From: Candidatus Caenarcanales bacterium | GTDB lineage: Bacteria > Cyanobacteriota > Vampirovibrionia > LMEP-6097 | Reading direction: 5' to 3' | DNA length: 64,000 nucleotides | Assembly (NCBI GenBank): GCA_013216135.1 | Contig: JABSOS010000007.1 | Coordinates: 101,955 to 165,954 of the forward strand | Shown here: piece after piece, positions 17,566 through 26,559 of the stretch | Position numbering within the stretch: position 1 is the stretch's first letter | Layout: each line of letters starts with the position of its first letter | Program-made: the position numbers and the translations under genes | The notes under the pieces: model-generated | Database searches by the model: none | What the model saw: the letters and a program-made list of their open reading frames with translations, nothing else | What the model was told of the DNA's origin: nothing

Positions 17566-18588
17566 GTGTTAATTCTAGGAATAGAAAGCAGCTGTGATGA
17601 AAGTGCTGCTGCTGTCGTAAAAGATGGCAGAGAAGTTCTCAGCAACTATCTTCATAGCCAAATAGAAGATCATAAAGACTGGGGTGGAGTTATCCCTGAG
17701 TTCGCTTCTAGATTACATTACAAAAAAATCAACAAAGTAATAGAAAAGACTTTGAGTGATGTAAACCTATCTATAAGTGATATTGACGCCATCGCAGTAA
17801 CCCATGGACCCGGTTTAATCGGTTCATTATTAGTAGGAATGAATGTCGCTAAAACCCTTGCTTGGGTTCATAATAAACCTTTGATCCCGGTAAACCATCT
17901 GATGGGACACATCTGTGCAAATTTCCTAGACTCTGACATTGAACCACCTTTTATTTGTTTACTTGCAAGCGGCGGGCACACTCAAGTCGTAAAAGTTAAC
18001 AAATATAACGATATGGAAATAGTAGGTGAAACCATTGATGATGCAGCAGGTGAAGCCTTCGATAAAGTAGCAAGGCTTTTAGACTTACCTTATCCAGGTG
18101 GACCTGAACTCGATAAGCTTGCTCAAAATTTTAATTTTAGTGAGAGTGTCTATAAAGGAAAATATAAATTTCCTATTCCTAAAGTAAAAGAACTTAATTT
18201 TAGCTTCTCAGGCTTAAAGACTTCTGTTTTACGTATGAAAGAAAAGCTAGATGAAGCTGAGTGGGAAGAAAATAAAGCTGAAATAGCCTTTGCCTTTCAA
18301 GACTGTGTAGCTCAAGTTTTAAAAAGAAAAATTGAAACAGCGATAGAAGATACAGGGATAAAACAAATTATTATCGCGGGTGGAGTTGCTGCAAATTCAA
18401 GAATCCGCAAAACATTTAATGAAATAAACATTAAGATTGTTATGCCAAGCCTTAAATATTGCACTGATAACGCAGCTATGATCGGAAGTGCTGGACATTA
18501 TAAGTATTTAAGCTCAGAGGATAAGGAAATCTATTATAATTACGGTTTTGAAGCCTTCTCTAAATTAATAACAAGCAGTTTAGGCTAA
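17566..18588 (+). CDS. tsaD: tRNA N6-adenosine threonylcarbamoyltransferase TsaD
   Basis: 340 residues, normal family length. Opens with LILGIESSCDESAAAVV, has the iron ligands His111 and His115 (HLMGH) and the ASGGHTQVV, GEAFDKVARLL and AGGVAANSRIR motifs. It transfers the threonylcarbamoyl group to A37 of tRNAs that read ANN codons, with TsaB and TsaE. The GTG start gives the usual N-terminus. Followed after 6 bases by the phosphate symporter gene, so probably an operon. Confidence 0.96.
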   Translation: MLILGIESSCDESAAAVVKDGREVLSNYLHSQIEDHKDWGGVIPEFASRLHYKKINKVIEKTLSDVNLSISDIDAIAVTHGPGLIGSLLVGMNVAKTLAWVHNKPLIPVNHLMGHICANFLDSDIEPPFICLLASGGHTQVVKVNKYNDMEIVGETIDDAAGEAFDKVARLLDLPYPGGPELDKLAQNFNFSESVYKGKYKFPIPKVKELNFSFSGLKTSVLRMKEKLDEAEWEENKAEIAFAFQDCVAQVLKRKIETAIEDTGIKQIIIAGGVAANSRIRKTFNEINIKIVMPSLKYCTDNAAMIGSAGHYKYLSSEDKEIYYNYGFEAFSKLITSSLG

Positions 18589-18594
18589 AAGAAA

Positions 18595-20247
18595 ATGCTA
18601 AGTAACTCAGGACTTTCTAGTGTAATGCCCTTCATCAATACCCTTGGTGGACTCGCTATATTCCTAATAGGCCTGGATTACATGAGTACTTATCTCAAAA
18701 GAAGCGCCGGTGAGACTCTTAAATTAATTCTCGAAAAAGCTACAGCAAATAAATTCATAGGTGTTCTAGTAGGAACTTTAGTAACTGTTTTAATCCAGAG
18801 CAGTAGTGCTACCACTTCGATTCTAGTTTCTTTTGTTCACTCACAGCTCCTTAGCTTTGAAAGAAGTATTGCTGTGCTCATGGGAGCAAATATAGGAACC
18901 ACGATTACAGGGCAGATTGTTGCCTTTAAGGTTAGTAAATGGTGCTATTTATTAATCTTCGCTGGTTTTCTGTACCAGACTATAGCTACAAAAACTAAGA
19001 ATAAAAATATAGGTGGTATCGTCCTCGGGCTTGGGCTTCTATTTTTAGGTCTTAAGACTATGTCAAGTGCCATGTCTGTCTTTAGAGAATCACAATATTT
19101 CATGGACTTAATCCAGAGTTTAGAGAATGTCGGTTGGGGGATATTTATAGGAGCAGTTTTCACTGCCCTTATTCAATCAAGTAGCGCGACTATAGGTATA
19201 GTCATAGGTATGGCTTCCCAGGATATCATCAGCATAGAAGCTGCTATGCCGGTGGTTTTAGGTGCGAATTTAGGTACTTGTATAACAGCTATTTTAGCCG
19301 CACTTAAATCAAATATCTCAGGAAAAAGAGTGGCTGCTGCCCATATAATCTTTAATTTAGGTGGGATACTTGTTTTTGCTTTCTGGATTCCTCAGTTCAT
19401 AGAACTAATTAAACAAATCACTCCAGATGCTGACGTAGCGAGGTTAGTAGCAAATGGACAAAGTGCTTTCAATATTCTTAGTACCATAATATGGTTTCCA
19501 TTTACTGGACTCCTAGAAAAACTTGCAAGGAAATCAGTACCAGGTGAAGAGTTGCGCGACATAGAACATTACAGCCTCCCTAGCCCGAAGAACCTTTCAC
19601 AGTCACCGACTCTATCTCTAATCCAGTCAAAAGACTCTATTTCTCATATTAAAGACCTAATGAGAGAGATGTTTTGGTATGCAAGGTTACACTTAGTAAG
19701 CCCTAAAGAAGATATAAGTGATGAAGATTTTATTCACACCAGGTCAGAACAGAAAAGAATTAGACTTGAAACCTTAAACTTCTTAAGTAAGCTTGCAAAA
19801 TTAAACCTAGACTACAAACAGACGGTAAAAGTCCTCAAGCAAAGCTCACTTATAAACGAGCTTGAGCATCTTGCGATTCAAGTGGAAGCTACCTTCCTTG
19901 AAAACAAAAGAAAAATACCTTACCAAGATGAAAACTACTCTAAGCTTGATAAGTTCTATAAAAAAACCCTGAAGTATTTTAATGATTCATGTAATGCTGC
20001 ACTTAAAAGTAACCAAGCAAATGCAGAGATCGCAAAAATGAGAATCAATGAACTAAAGAAATCTGAAGATCTACTAAGAAGCGATTTGATTAATAGAATT
20101 CATAAAAATGAAGAAATCTATCATCCAGAGGATGAAGAGCTTACTCTCAAAATTTTAGACCTGCTAAAAAGTATAAATTCTTCTTCACTAAGAATCTGTG
20201 ACAGTGTATCAGAACAATTTAAAGACGTTAAACCGATGAAACTTTAA
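18595..20247 (+). CDS. Na/Pi cotransporter family protein with PhoU-like tail
   Basis: 550 residues. The membrane part (to about residue 310) contains the two inverted QSSSATT/QSSSATI repeats that define the Na+/phosphate symporter (NptA/YjbB) family, within about eight membrane segments. Residues about 340-550 are helical and charged like the PhoU domain found in many bacterial members. Likely imports, or in YjbB-type proteins exports, inorganic phosphate. The start lies 6 bases after tsaD; the stop overlaps the convergent EF-hand gene by four bases. Confidence 0.88.
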   Translation: MLSNSGLSSVMPFINTLGGLAIFLIGLDYMSTYLKRSAGETLKLILEKATANKFIGVLVGTLVTVLIQSSSATTSILVSFVHSQLLSFERSIAVLMGANIGTTITGQIVAFKVSKWCYLLIFAGFLYQTIATKTKNKNIGGIVLGLGLLFLGLKTMSSAMSVFRESQYFMDLIQSLENVGWGIFIGAVFTALIQSSSATIGIVIGMASQDIISIEAAMPVVLGANLGTCITAILAALKSNISGKRVAAAHIIFNLGGILVFAFWIPQFIELIKQITPDADVARLVANGQSAFNILSTIIWFPFTGLLEKLARKSVPGEELRDIEHYSLPSPKNLSQSPTLSLIQSKDSISHIKDLMREMFWYARLHLVSPKEDISDEDFIHTRSEQKRIRLETLNFLSKLAKLNLDYKQTVKVLKQSSLINELEHLAIQVEATFLENKRKIPYQDENYSKLDKFYKKTLKYFNDSCNAALKSNQANAEIAKMRINELKKSEDLLRSDLINRIHKNEEIYHPEDEELTLKILDLLKSINSSSLRICDSVSEQFKDVKPMKL

Positions 20248-22055
20248 TTATCAAAGTCTGCCTTATCCTTACTATTTAACTGAGATCTAAGGAAACTAAT
20301 CTCAGATTCAACAGTTGATGCTTGAGAAGATAAATTGTCTTTTTCTCCAGAAAGAGTACTTGCTCTTGCAGAAGCTTCATCTGCAGCAGAACTATCTTCT
20401 GTTACAGTCTCAACCGTTTCTGTTCTAGGAGCTGAACTATTAGTATTATTAGCATCTGATACAGCCTGATTTTCACCCGAAGAAGCTGCTTTGGCTGGCG
20501 CAGGAGTCGAGACAACTACTTCATCAGTACTTATAGAAACACTTGCACCTTGGGCAGCATCTAACTCAGCCTGTGAAATAGCAACGTCTTTAGAACCAAC
20601 CTCACTATTTAAAGAAGATAGTTCACCTAACTTAGAGTCGATTTGACCTTCGACAAAAGTATCACTAATTTCTTGTCCACTAGTATCTTCTCCATTAAAA
20701 TCTGCTCCATTAAATGCAAAGTCAGCTTTAGCTATGTTTACAGAAGCATCTTTTCTAAAATCTTCAAAGCCATCCATAGAGAGATTAGCAACGTCATCTA
20801 ATGACATCTCATGCTCACCTTCTATCTGGAAGAATGTACTAACTGTTTCTTGAACTGTTTCCACGCCATCAACTTCTCTAACAAAAGTAGATTTAAAGCT
20901 AATATCATTTCCATGTTCATCGAAGTCAGTTCCCTTTTCACCGCTAGTTTCCAGGGAGATAGATTTAACACCCATTTCTTCAAGCGTCCTTAGTTCACCT
21001 TCACCGACTTGACCATCTTTGTCCATGTCAGCCCATAATTTTAAATCTTTATAGATATCATCCTTAGTATCGATGACCCCATCATCATTAGAATCTAATT
21101 TAGCGAGTTCAGCATAACCATGTTCTTCACCATACTGATCACCAAACAATTCTCTACCTGAATTAATTTCACCATCACCATTTCTATCTAAGGCTAAGAA
21201 AGCATCATCAAAATTACCGTCAGATTCAATCCACGATGTCTCATCAATGGAACCATCTCCATCTAAGTCAAAATATGTTCCATCATCGATAGAAGTTAAC
21301 TCAATTCCATCTCCATCTAAATCCAAAATTAATGGATCACCAGATCTCGGCGGAGGAGGTGGTGGACGTAAAGATTCAATTACATCATCCACTGTATAAT
21401 TATCCATTCGATGCAGCTTATCATCAACCATGTTTAATGCTGACTGAGTAGCATCTCCATCTGGTTTTAACGCAACAGACATATCAGCTTCAAACTGCGC
21501 ACTAGTATCTACTCCATCAACTTCAATTCCATTTAAGATTTCAGAAGCTTGACTAACAATCTGTGAAGAAGTTCCTCTACTTATAGAATTTAAACCTATT
21601 TTCTCTGTAGACCAAGCTAAATCATCTCTTCGGTGTTGATCATTTTCTTCAGTTTGAAACTTAATCATTTCACCAGCTAAAACGACAGCTCGTGGGTCAT
21701 ATGAATCATATTGACCTTTAGTGTAATTATCTAAAAATTTGTCTTCCATTATAGTAGAAGCTCTTTCTAGGTCAGACATCTCCTCACTAGTAGAAGTAGT
21801 TACCTGAGTAGTAACGACTGGATCACCGCCATCAGCTTCTCCCTCAACAGGAAGTTCAGTATCACTTACAACATTACTTTCATCTACTGTTGTTTCAGTA
21901 TCTCCTCTAAGCTCACTTGTTAAACTTGACGTTCTTTCTAAGGTGGTATCAACTGCTACATCTTCATCAGCTTGATTAACATTTGTATTAACTGAACTTT
22001 GTTGATTTGCCCTTGTTAAAGGATCTAAATTGTTATTGTTTATTTCTGTGCCCAT
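20244..22055 (-). CDS. EF-hand/RTX-like calcium-binding protein
   Basis: 603 residues, very acidic. The centre (about 235-370) follows a polyproline stretch and holds at least five D-x-D-G-D loops: LDLDGDGIEL, FDLDGDGSID, LDRNGDGEINSG, LDSNDDGVIDTKDD and ADMDKDGQVGEGE. This block (DPLILDLDGDGIEL ... ALDRNGDGEI ... ELFGDQ) is common in large secreted RTX/hemolysin-type proteins. The flanks are low-complexity Ser/Thr/Asp/Glu with a predicted coiled coil at the end. No Sec signal is visible, so export may be type I or III. The upstream region has the near-palindrome CGCAATATTTTGCG (22070-22083). Confidence 0.75.
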   Translation of the reverse strand: MGTEINNNNLDPLTRANQQSSVNTNVNQADEDVAVDTTLERTSSLTSELRGDTETTVDESNVVSDTELPVEGEADGGDPVVTTQVTTSTSEEMSDLERASTIMEDKFLDNYTKGQYDSYDPRAVVLAGEMIKFQTEENDQHRRDDLAWSTEKIGLNSISRGTSSQIVSQASEILNGIEVDGVDTSAQFEADMSVALKPDGDATQSALNMVDDKLHRMDNYTVDDVIESLRPPPPPPRSGDPLILDLDGDGIELTSIDDGTYFDLDGDGSIDETSWIESDGNFDDAFLALDRNGDGEINSGRELFGDQYGEEHGYAELAKLDSNDDGVIDTKDDIYKDLKLWADMDKDGQVGEGELRTLEEMGVKSISLETSGEKGTDFDEHGNDISFKSTFVREVDGVETVQETVSTFFQIEGEHEMSLDDVANLSMDGFEDFRKDASVNIAKADFAFNGADFNGEDTSGQEISDTFVEGQIDSKLGELSSLNSEVGSKDVAISQAELDAAQGASVSISTDEVVVSTPAPAKAASSGENQAVSDANNTNSSAPRTETVETVTEDSSAADEASARASTLSGEKDNLSSQASTVESEISFLRSQLNSKDKADFDN

Positions 22056-22160
22056 ACTACTCTCTCTTCACGCAATATTTTGCGGCTCTTCTGTATGCAA
22101 GCACAGATAAATTAAGCCTATGTTAAAAGAAATAGTATTACAATGAAATAAAATTTTGAC

Positions 22161-22721
22161 TTATTGTAAAGCAGCTAAATCATCAAGAATCTCACCAGCA
22201 TGCTTGCTTGGATTTACATCAGGATAGAACTTAAGGATTTTACCTTCTTTATCTATTAGATATGAAATTCTTTTGATAAATAAACCATCTGCATCATAAG
22301 CTTTTACAGCTTCTTTTTTAGGATCAGAGAGTAAATCAAAAGGTAATTCATATTTAGCTATGAACTTTTGATGACTTTCAGGGCTATCAGCACTAATGCC
22401 GAAAACTTTAACATCTAAATCCTTGAATCTATTAATATTGTCTCTAATTGAACAAGCTTCCATAGTACATCCAGGTGTATCATCTTTAGGGTAGAAATAA
22501 ATTAATACATTCTCACCTTTAAAAGAACTTAAAGTCTGCTCTTTTGAGTTTTGATCTAATAATGTAAAATCTGGTGCCATTTCACCAACAGTTAAAGCTG
22601 TTTCCATTTTCTTCTCCTCTTTTTTCCCTTTATTTCCTAAATCCGGTGTCCAAAATGCACAAGAACTAAGATTTCCAACGAACAAAGAAAATAAAGTAAT
22701 AACTAAAATGTTTTTCAACAT
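22161..22721 (-). CDS. bcp: Lipoprotein thiol peroxidase (Bcp/PrxQ family)
   Basis: 186 residues. The peroxidatic Cys85 and resolving Cys90 sit in DTPGCTMEACSIRDN, the atypical 2-Cys PrxQ/Bcp pattern; the thioredoxin fold start APDFTLLDQ is typical. Unusually for Bcp there is an N-terminal signal peptide ending in a lipobox L-S-S-C21, so it would be a membrane-anchored enzyme facing the periplasm. It removes hydroperoxides with thiol donors. It lies 9 bases behind the exported ORFan at 22731-23867 and may be its operon partner. Confidence 0.9.
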   Translation of the reverse strand: MLKNILVITLFSLFVGNLSSCAFWTPDLGNKGKKEEKKMETALTVGEMAPDFTLLDQNSKEQTLSSFKGENVLIYFYPKDDTPGCTMEACSIRDNINRFKDLDVKVFGISADSPESHQKFIAKYELPFDLLSDPKKEAVKAYDADGLFIKRISYLIDKEGKILKFYPDVNPSKHAGEILDDLAALQ

Positions 22722-22730
22722 AATTATATT

Positions 22731-23867
22731 TTACTCAGATTTTACAGCAAAACCACCCTCATCAACTTCATCGTAAGAAAATACATCTTCAACGACAAAT
22801 TCAGGTTCTTCTCCACCGTATTCACAGATAATTTGTAATTTATCAGCTGAGCTATTATTCAAACCCAGATTCCCTTTAATTTTCAATAGCGACTTCGGCG
22901 CAAGTTCTATTTCATCAGAGAAAGAGTAGCGAAGTTTTAATGTATCAGCAAGTGAGCATCCATCAAAACTAAAAAAATCAGCAGAGTTATTTTTTATCAC
23001 AGCGTATTCCTCTCCGGTAACTTTAAGTTTAGTTATAAGTAACTTTTTCAAGTCTCTGTCAGTTTTAAAAATCTCAATACCAGGAAAAGCCCTTAAGTAT
23101 GTATAAGCACTGTGATCATTAGCTGCAAGATAATCATTAACAGACAACTCAGCTTGAGTATCAAGCCTTGCAAGCTTTGCTTCTAATGGATTTAAATTTA
23201 AAACCTCAAGCTCTGGAGCATAAAGTTCCTCACTTAAAAACATTATATTTACTGAGTTTGAAAGAATACTATTAAAGCCTTCGAGGTTATAGCCCACGGC
23301 TAAGGAACTTTCCCCTTCAATTAAGTTCATCAAATTAAAATCAAAAAGCTCACCATTAATATAGAAATCAACATCACTCTCTTTCAATTGATAGTCACTT
23401 AAAGATTCGCTTAAGCTATTAAGTACAAAATTATGCAAGTCCCATTTAGACAGGAAGACTTCATTAATTTCAAAATCAAGCTTTAATGGAGCTGGTCTTA
23501 TTTCAATTTCCCCATCAATAATATATCTTTTTGATTTCAAATAATTTGATTTTAATTTTATTGATAAATCATAGTCACCATAAGCAATATCATTCGGTAG
23601 TAGTAATTTAATTTCATCAAGCTTAGCACCTTCAAGACTTAAGCTATAGCTATTCAAGTCATTTGCTAGCTTAATATGGTAAATAGAATCGAGGCGAGGG
23701 ATAAAACCCTGCCCCTGAACTGTTAGTGTATCTCCTGGACTATACAGAGTATTTCCGAGCCTTAACTTTGACAAAGGTGAAAATCTCTTTTTTGCTAGAG
23801 CCTTTTCACAGATACAAATACAAAGTAGTATACAAATCACCACTAAAAACACGTCATCTTTTTTCAC
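22731..23867 (-). CDS. Exported beta-rich ORFan with lamin-tail-like end
   Basis: 378 residues with a clear N-terminal signal segment (VFLVVICILLCICICEKALA). Residues about 35-125 look like an IPT/TIG-type sandwich (LGNTLYSPGDTLTVQGQGF). The last 120 residues resemble a lamin-tail domain (EEYAVIKNNS, FDGCSLADTLKLRYSF, ELAPKSLLKI). Both calls are by pattern only. The start overlaps the stop of the larger upstream gene in an ATGA arrangement, so the two are translationally coupled. Probably a cell-surface or periplasmic complex. Confidence 0.6.
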   Translation of the reverse strand: MKKDDVFLVVICILLCICICEKALAKKRFSPLSKLRLGNTLYSPGDTLTVQGQGFIPRLDSIYHIKLANDLNSYSLSLEGAKLDEIKLLLPNDIAYGDYDLSIKLKSNYLKSKRYIIDGEIEIRPAPLKLDFEINEVFLSKWDLHNFVLNSLSESLSDYQLKESDVDFYINGELFDFNLMNLIEGESSLAVGYNLEGFNSILSNSVNIMFLSEELYAPELEVLNLNPLEAKLARLDTQAELSVNDYLAANDHSAYTYLRAFPGIEIFKTDRDLKKLLITKLKVTGEEYAVIKNNSADFFSFDGCSLADTLKLRYSFSDEIELAPKSLLKIKGNLGLNNSSADKLQIICEYGGEEPEFVVEDVFSYDEVDEGGFAVKSE

Positions 23868-25501
23868 TTATTTCTCCTTAAAAATTTCTTTTTACGTTTA
23901 TTAAACTCTTTTGAGAACCATGCTCCAGTCCTAGCATCTAAATTTGCCGTAAATCTCTCGAGCTCTAAATAGTTCTCTTGACTTCTTTTAAATGCAGAAT
24001 TAACCATGCTTATTAATAACTCTTTCCTTTGGAAATAGATTTGATTCAGTTCTGCAAGTAAGTTTTCTCTAACATTTGCAATAATACGTGAACTGTTAAC
24101 AATATCTATTAACTCCGGATCGTATAATAAGTTCCCAAACTTCCAGTTAAGTCTAAAACCAAATTCAAGCTCATTATCATCAACATTATTCTGATTCTCC
24201 TCAAAACTCGTTTTAATAGCACTCTCTTTAGAATTAAATTCATCTCTACCTTCAACACTTAAACCATTTAAAGAATAATCAGAATTATCGAAATATGTAT
24301 CAAGCTCAGGTAAAAAATTTCTCAAACGGGCTTTTAGTCTATAGGAGCGGAGCTTTGCCCCTGTAGGAATCGCAGCAAACCTTAAAGCATGTTTATGAAG
24401 TTCATTAATAGAGGGCTCTAGCTTTAAACGAATATTCAAATCATCGTTTTCAAGCTGATTAAAGGCACGCTGAGATCCCCAGCTAATGTCATTATTTTTG
24501 TTACCTCCACTTAGATTATTTGAGTTTAAATATAATTCAAAAACCTCACCTCTAAAATTCGCCAAGTATATATGAAGCGCCTCCTCCTCTTTGAACAAAT
24601 GAGTAGCAGTAAAACCTTCGGTGAAATCATCTCCTCTTGGGATTCCCAAGTTTAATTTCTGCCATGAACTAAAGCTTAAATTTCGATCTATAAAAGATGA
24701 ATAGTAAAGCCCACTTTTCAAAACCAAAATGACATTACTATCAATTGAATCTATATCAAGGAATTCGTAATCACCTTCGGCGTTACTTTTCAAACCAGTC
24801 AAAGCTAAGCTTTGCCATTTTTTCTTAGATTTAAATAGTGTAAAAATTCCTCTGTCACTGAGTAAACATAGAAACCTCTCGCTATACAGTTCCAAAATTT
24901 TCAAACGAGCAAAATTAATCTGAGAGCCAGGTCCTAACTTCAACTTACTATTTAAATCTTGAAGTTTTCTACTCTTAACTTTATAGAGGTAAATACCTTG
25001 CTCAGTTGCTATATAAATTTCACCCTTCTTCCATGGAGACTGAACAATTTCAAAAATCCTAAAATTCAATTCAGGGATATTAAAGAACTCGATATCATCA
25101 TCAAAGTCTGTGTAGAATACTCCATGATTTGTCGCCAGGAATAGTGTTTCATCAATCAATTCAAAATTAATCACGGCAAATTTTTCAAATATATACTTTT
25201 GATTTTTCTGAAGTCCTTGTGAGTTAGCTAGATAAACATCGTCTCCAATAGTTTTTATACGGTTAAATTTAAAACTCTCATCTTCACCTAAATTGTTAGC
25301 GTGGGTAATTGATTTACAATCTAGAAACAAAGTATTAGCCTGACTGAGTATAATTTGTGATTTATTTACAAAAATACTATCTACGCCAAAATTCAAGAGC
25401 TGATTTATACATTTTTCTTTTACTTCAATCGAAAACACAGGTAAATTTATTAATGAATATAAAAAAATTACTAAGCCAAGTGACAGAATTGTACCAAGTA
25501 T
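23864..25501 (-). CDS. Exported ORFan, beta-propeller-like
   Basis: The open frame reaches 25615, but its first 30 codons are the antisense of tRNA-Gln and are an artefact. The true N-terminus is the signal or anchor segment GTILSLGLVIFLYSLINLP. Between the tRNA and this segment there is no ATG, GTG or TTG; candidates are ATA at 25501 and CTG near 25522, and the next GTG would delete the signal. I give the ATA form, about 545 residues. Repeats such as VYLANSQGL, LFLATNHGVFY and IYIATEQGIYLYK, spaced about 40-50 residues, suggest a beta propeller. Overlaps the next gene by four bases. Confidence 0.55.
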   Translation of the reverse strand: MLGTILSLGLVIFLYSLINLPVFSIEVKEKCINQLLNFGVDSIFVNKSQIILSQANTLFLDCKSITHANNLGEDESFKFNRIKTIGDDVYLANSQGLQKNQKYIFEKFAVINFELIDETLFLATNHGVFYTDFDDDIEFFNIPELNFRIFEIVQSPWKKGEIYIATEQGIYLYKVKSRKLQDLNSKLKLGPGSQINFARLKILELYSERFLCLLSDRGIFTLFKSKKKWQSLALTGLKSNAEGDYEFLDIDSIDSNVILVLKSGLYYSSFIDRNLSFSSWQKLNLGIPRGDDFTEGFTATHLFKEEEALHIYLANFRGEVFELYLNSNNLSGGNKNNDISWGSQRAFNQLENDDLNIRLKLEPSINELHKHALRFAAIPTGAKLRSYRLKARLRNFLPELDTYFDNSDYSLNGLSVEGRDEFNSKESAIKTSFEENQNNVDDNELEFGFRLNWKFGNLLYDPELIDIVNSSRIIANVRENLLAELNQIYFQRKELLISMVNSAFKRSQENYLELERFTANLDARTGAWFSKEFNKRKKKFLRRNK

Positions 25502-25515
25502 AGTATTCTTATAAT
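25489..25515 (+). promoter_or_regulatory. Promoter of tRNA-Gln
   Basis: TATAAT at 25510-25515 lies 11 bases before the mature tRNA. TTGTAC at 25489-25494 is the best -35, with a 15-base spacer, short of the ideal 17. It overlaps the start region of the opposing gene. Confidence 0.55.
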
Positions 25516-25526
25516 GTTCCAGTTTT

Positions 25527-25601
25527 TGGGGAGTCGCCAAGTGGTAAGGCAGCGGGTTTTGGTCTCGCCATTCGTGGGTTCGAATCCTACCTCCCCAGCC
25601 A
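25527..25601 (+). tRNA. trnQ: tRNA-Gln(UUG)
   Basis: Cloverleaf by eye: acceptor TGGGGAG pairs with CTCCCCA, D stem GCC/GGC, anticodon stem GCGGG/CTCGC with loop TTTTGGT (anticodon TTG), T arm around GGTTCGAATCC, discriminator G and encoded CCA. Confidence 0.93.
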
Positions 25602-25632
25602 TTTTTTTTATTCATCTTAAATATCTGATTTC

Positions 25633-25655
25633 AATTAAGTAATATCTACTTAATT
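25633..25655 (+). terminator. AT-rich hairpin behind tRNA-Gln
   Basis: Perfect 9-bp inverted repeat AATTAAGTA / TACTTAATT with a 5-base loop, followed by a T-rich tract. The stem has a single G-C pair on each side, so it would be a weak terminator. Confidence 0.4.
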
Positions 25656-25771
25656 AATTTTATTTTTTATTGCCGATATTTTTTAGGGGTCAAAATTCCG
25701 CAAGTTGAAGTTTAAGAAATTTGAAAACAATATAAAAAATACTTCTCATAAGCTGAATAGCTTTATTAACA

Positions 25772-25777
25772 TATGAT
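25772..25777 (+). promoter_or_regulatory. -10 box of tRNA-Lys
   Basis: TATGAT, 17 bases before the mature tRNA. No good -35 is seen. The surrounding 190-base gap between the tRNAs holds otherwise only the hairpin at 25633 and the TTCCGCAA site at 25686-25703. Confidence 0.4.
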
Positions 25778-25794
25778 ATAGTAGTAATTCGTGA

Positions 25795-25869
25795 GCGTCA
25801 GTAGCTCAGGGGTAGAGCACTCGGCTTTTAACCGATTGGTCGAAGGTTCAAATCCTTCCTGACGCACCA
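25795..25869 (+). tRNA. trnK: tRNA-Lys(UUU)
   Basis: Acceptor GCGTCAG pairs with CTGACGC, D arm with GGGTAGAGC, anticodon loop CTTTTAA (anticodon TTT) on the stem CTCGG/CCGAT, whose outer pair is a C-U mismatch, T arm AAGGTTCAAATCCTT, discriminator A and encoded CCA. Confidence 0.94.
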
Positions 25870-25874
25870 GTATA

Positions 25875-25922
25875 AAAAGAAAAAAGAGTTAGACCGAAAG
25901 GTTTAGCTCTTTTTTCTTTTTA
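25875..25922 (+). terminator. Strong bidirectional terminator
   Basis: A 22-bp near-perfect hairpin with a GAAA loop; the only irregularities are two G-U pairs. The 5' arm begins with A-runs and the 3' arm ends in T-runs, so it works in both directions: for tRNA-Lys on the plus strand and for transcripts reaching it on the minus strand. Nothing else is seen up to 26010. Confidence 0.9.
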
Positions 25923-26010
25923 TTGGTTCTTCACGTAAGATTTTAACTCTCGATTATTCAGCTAAAGCTGAGTGTAATCTATCACTCGGTCTAGTAAAAG
26001 CGAAGCTTTC

Positions 26011-26559
26011 TTATCTATTTAAATCCTCAACTTCTATTTTAGAACGAGTTAAATTAAAAATGATATATTGTTGATCTTTCATACTTTTTAAAAGATCTTC
26101 AATTCTTTGATCATCTTTAACATGGTTATAACCTAAAGAAAATAATTTAGTTTTATTTGGAAATTTATCGCAGGACTCATTAATTGATTTAATTAAAGAG
26201 TTATTTCTTTTGTGAATTGTAAAATTATTACTTTTCATTTTTTTAATTTTTTGTTTAAGTTTATTAGTAATTGCCTTAGGAATAAAAGAAGAATTTTCAA
26301 ATTTATCCTCTGTTTCATCCAATATTGCTTGAAAAATCCACTCTAACAAAACCTTAGGTGCCATTTTAACCATATCATCATGGTCCCATCCTAAAGTTTT
26401 TAATGAAGTATCAATCTCACTATCAACCTTCTTATTAGCTTTAATAGATTCTATATAATGAACACAATCATCTAAGTTAAAAATATTATTTATTACCTTT
26501 TTGACACCTGCCTTTCGCGTATGATTTTCTGCTAAGAATATAAAGTCACATTTTTCCAA
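26011..26559 (-). CDS. TraB/PrgY/Tiki-like domain, C-terminal part of a split gene
   Basis: 182 residues from a TTG at 26559. Motifs fit the TraB/ChaN/Tiki superfamily of putative metal-dependent proteases: FIFLAENHTR at the start (family GExH), RNNSLIKSI in the middle and LFSLGYNHVKDDQRIEDLL near the end (family GxxH). The domain begins abruptly with its first strand, and the 167-residue ORF just upstream ends 28 bases inside it in another frame. One added A in the run at 26551-26555 would fuse both into one protein of about 345 residues. Secreted members cut extracellular signals; the role here is unknown. Confidence 0.5.
   Translation of the reverse strand: MEKCDFIFLAENHTRKAGVKKVINNIFNLDDCVHYIESIKANKKVDSEIDTSLKTLGWDHDDMVKMAPKVLLEWIFQAILDETEDKFENSSFIPKAITNKLKQKIKKMKSNNFTIHKRNNSLIKSINESCDKFPNKTKLFSLGYNHVKDDQRIEDLLKSMKDQQYIIFNLTRSKIEVEDLNR

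Noticed and set aside
25502..25615. N-terminal extension of the exported ORFan (frame open to 25615)
   Set aside because: The extra codons are the antisense of tRNA-Gln; the WGGRIRTHE-type peptide is a well-known artefact of tRNA genes.
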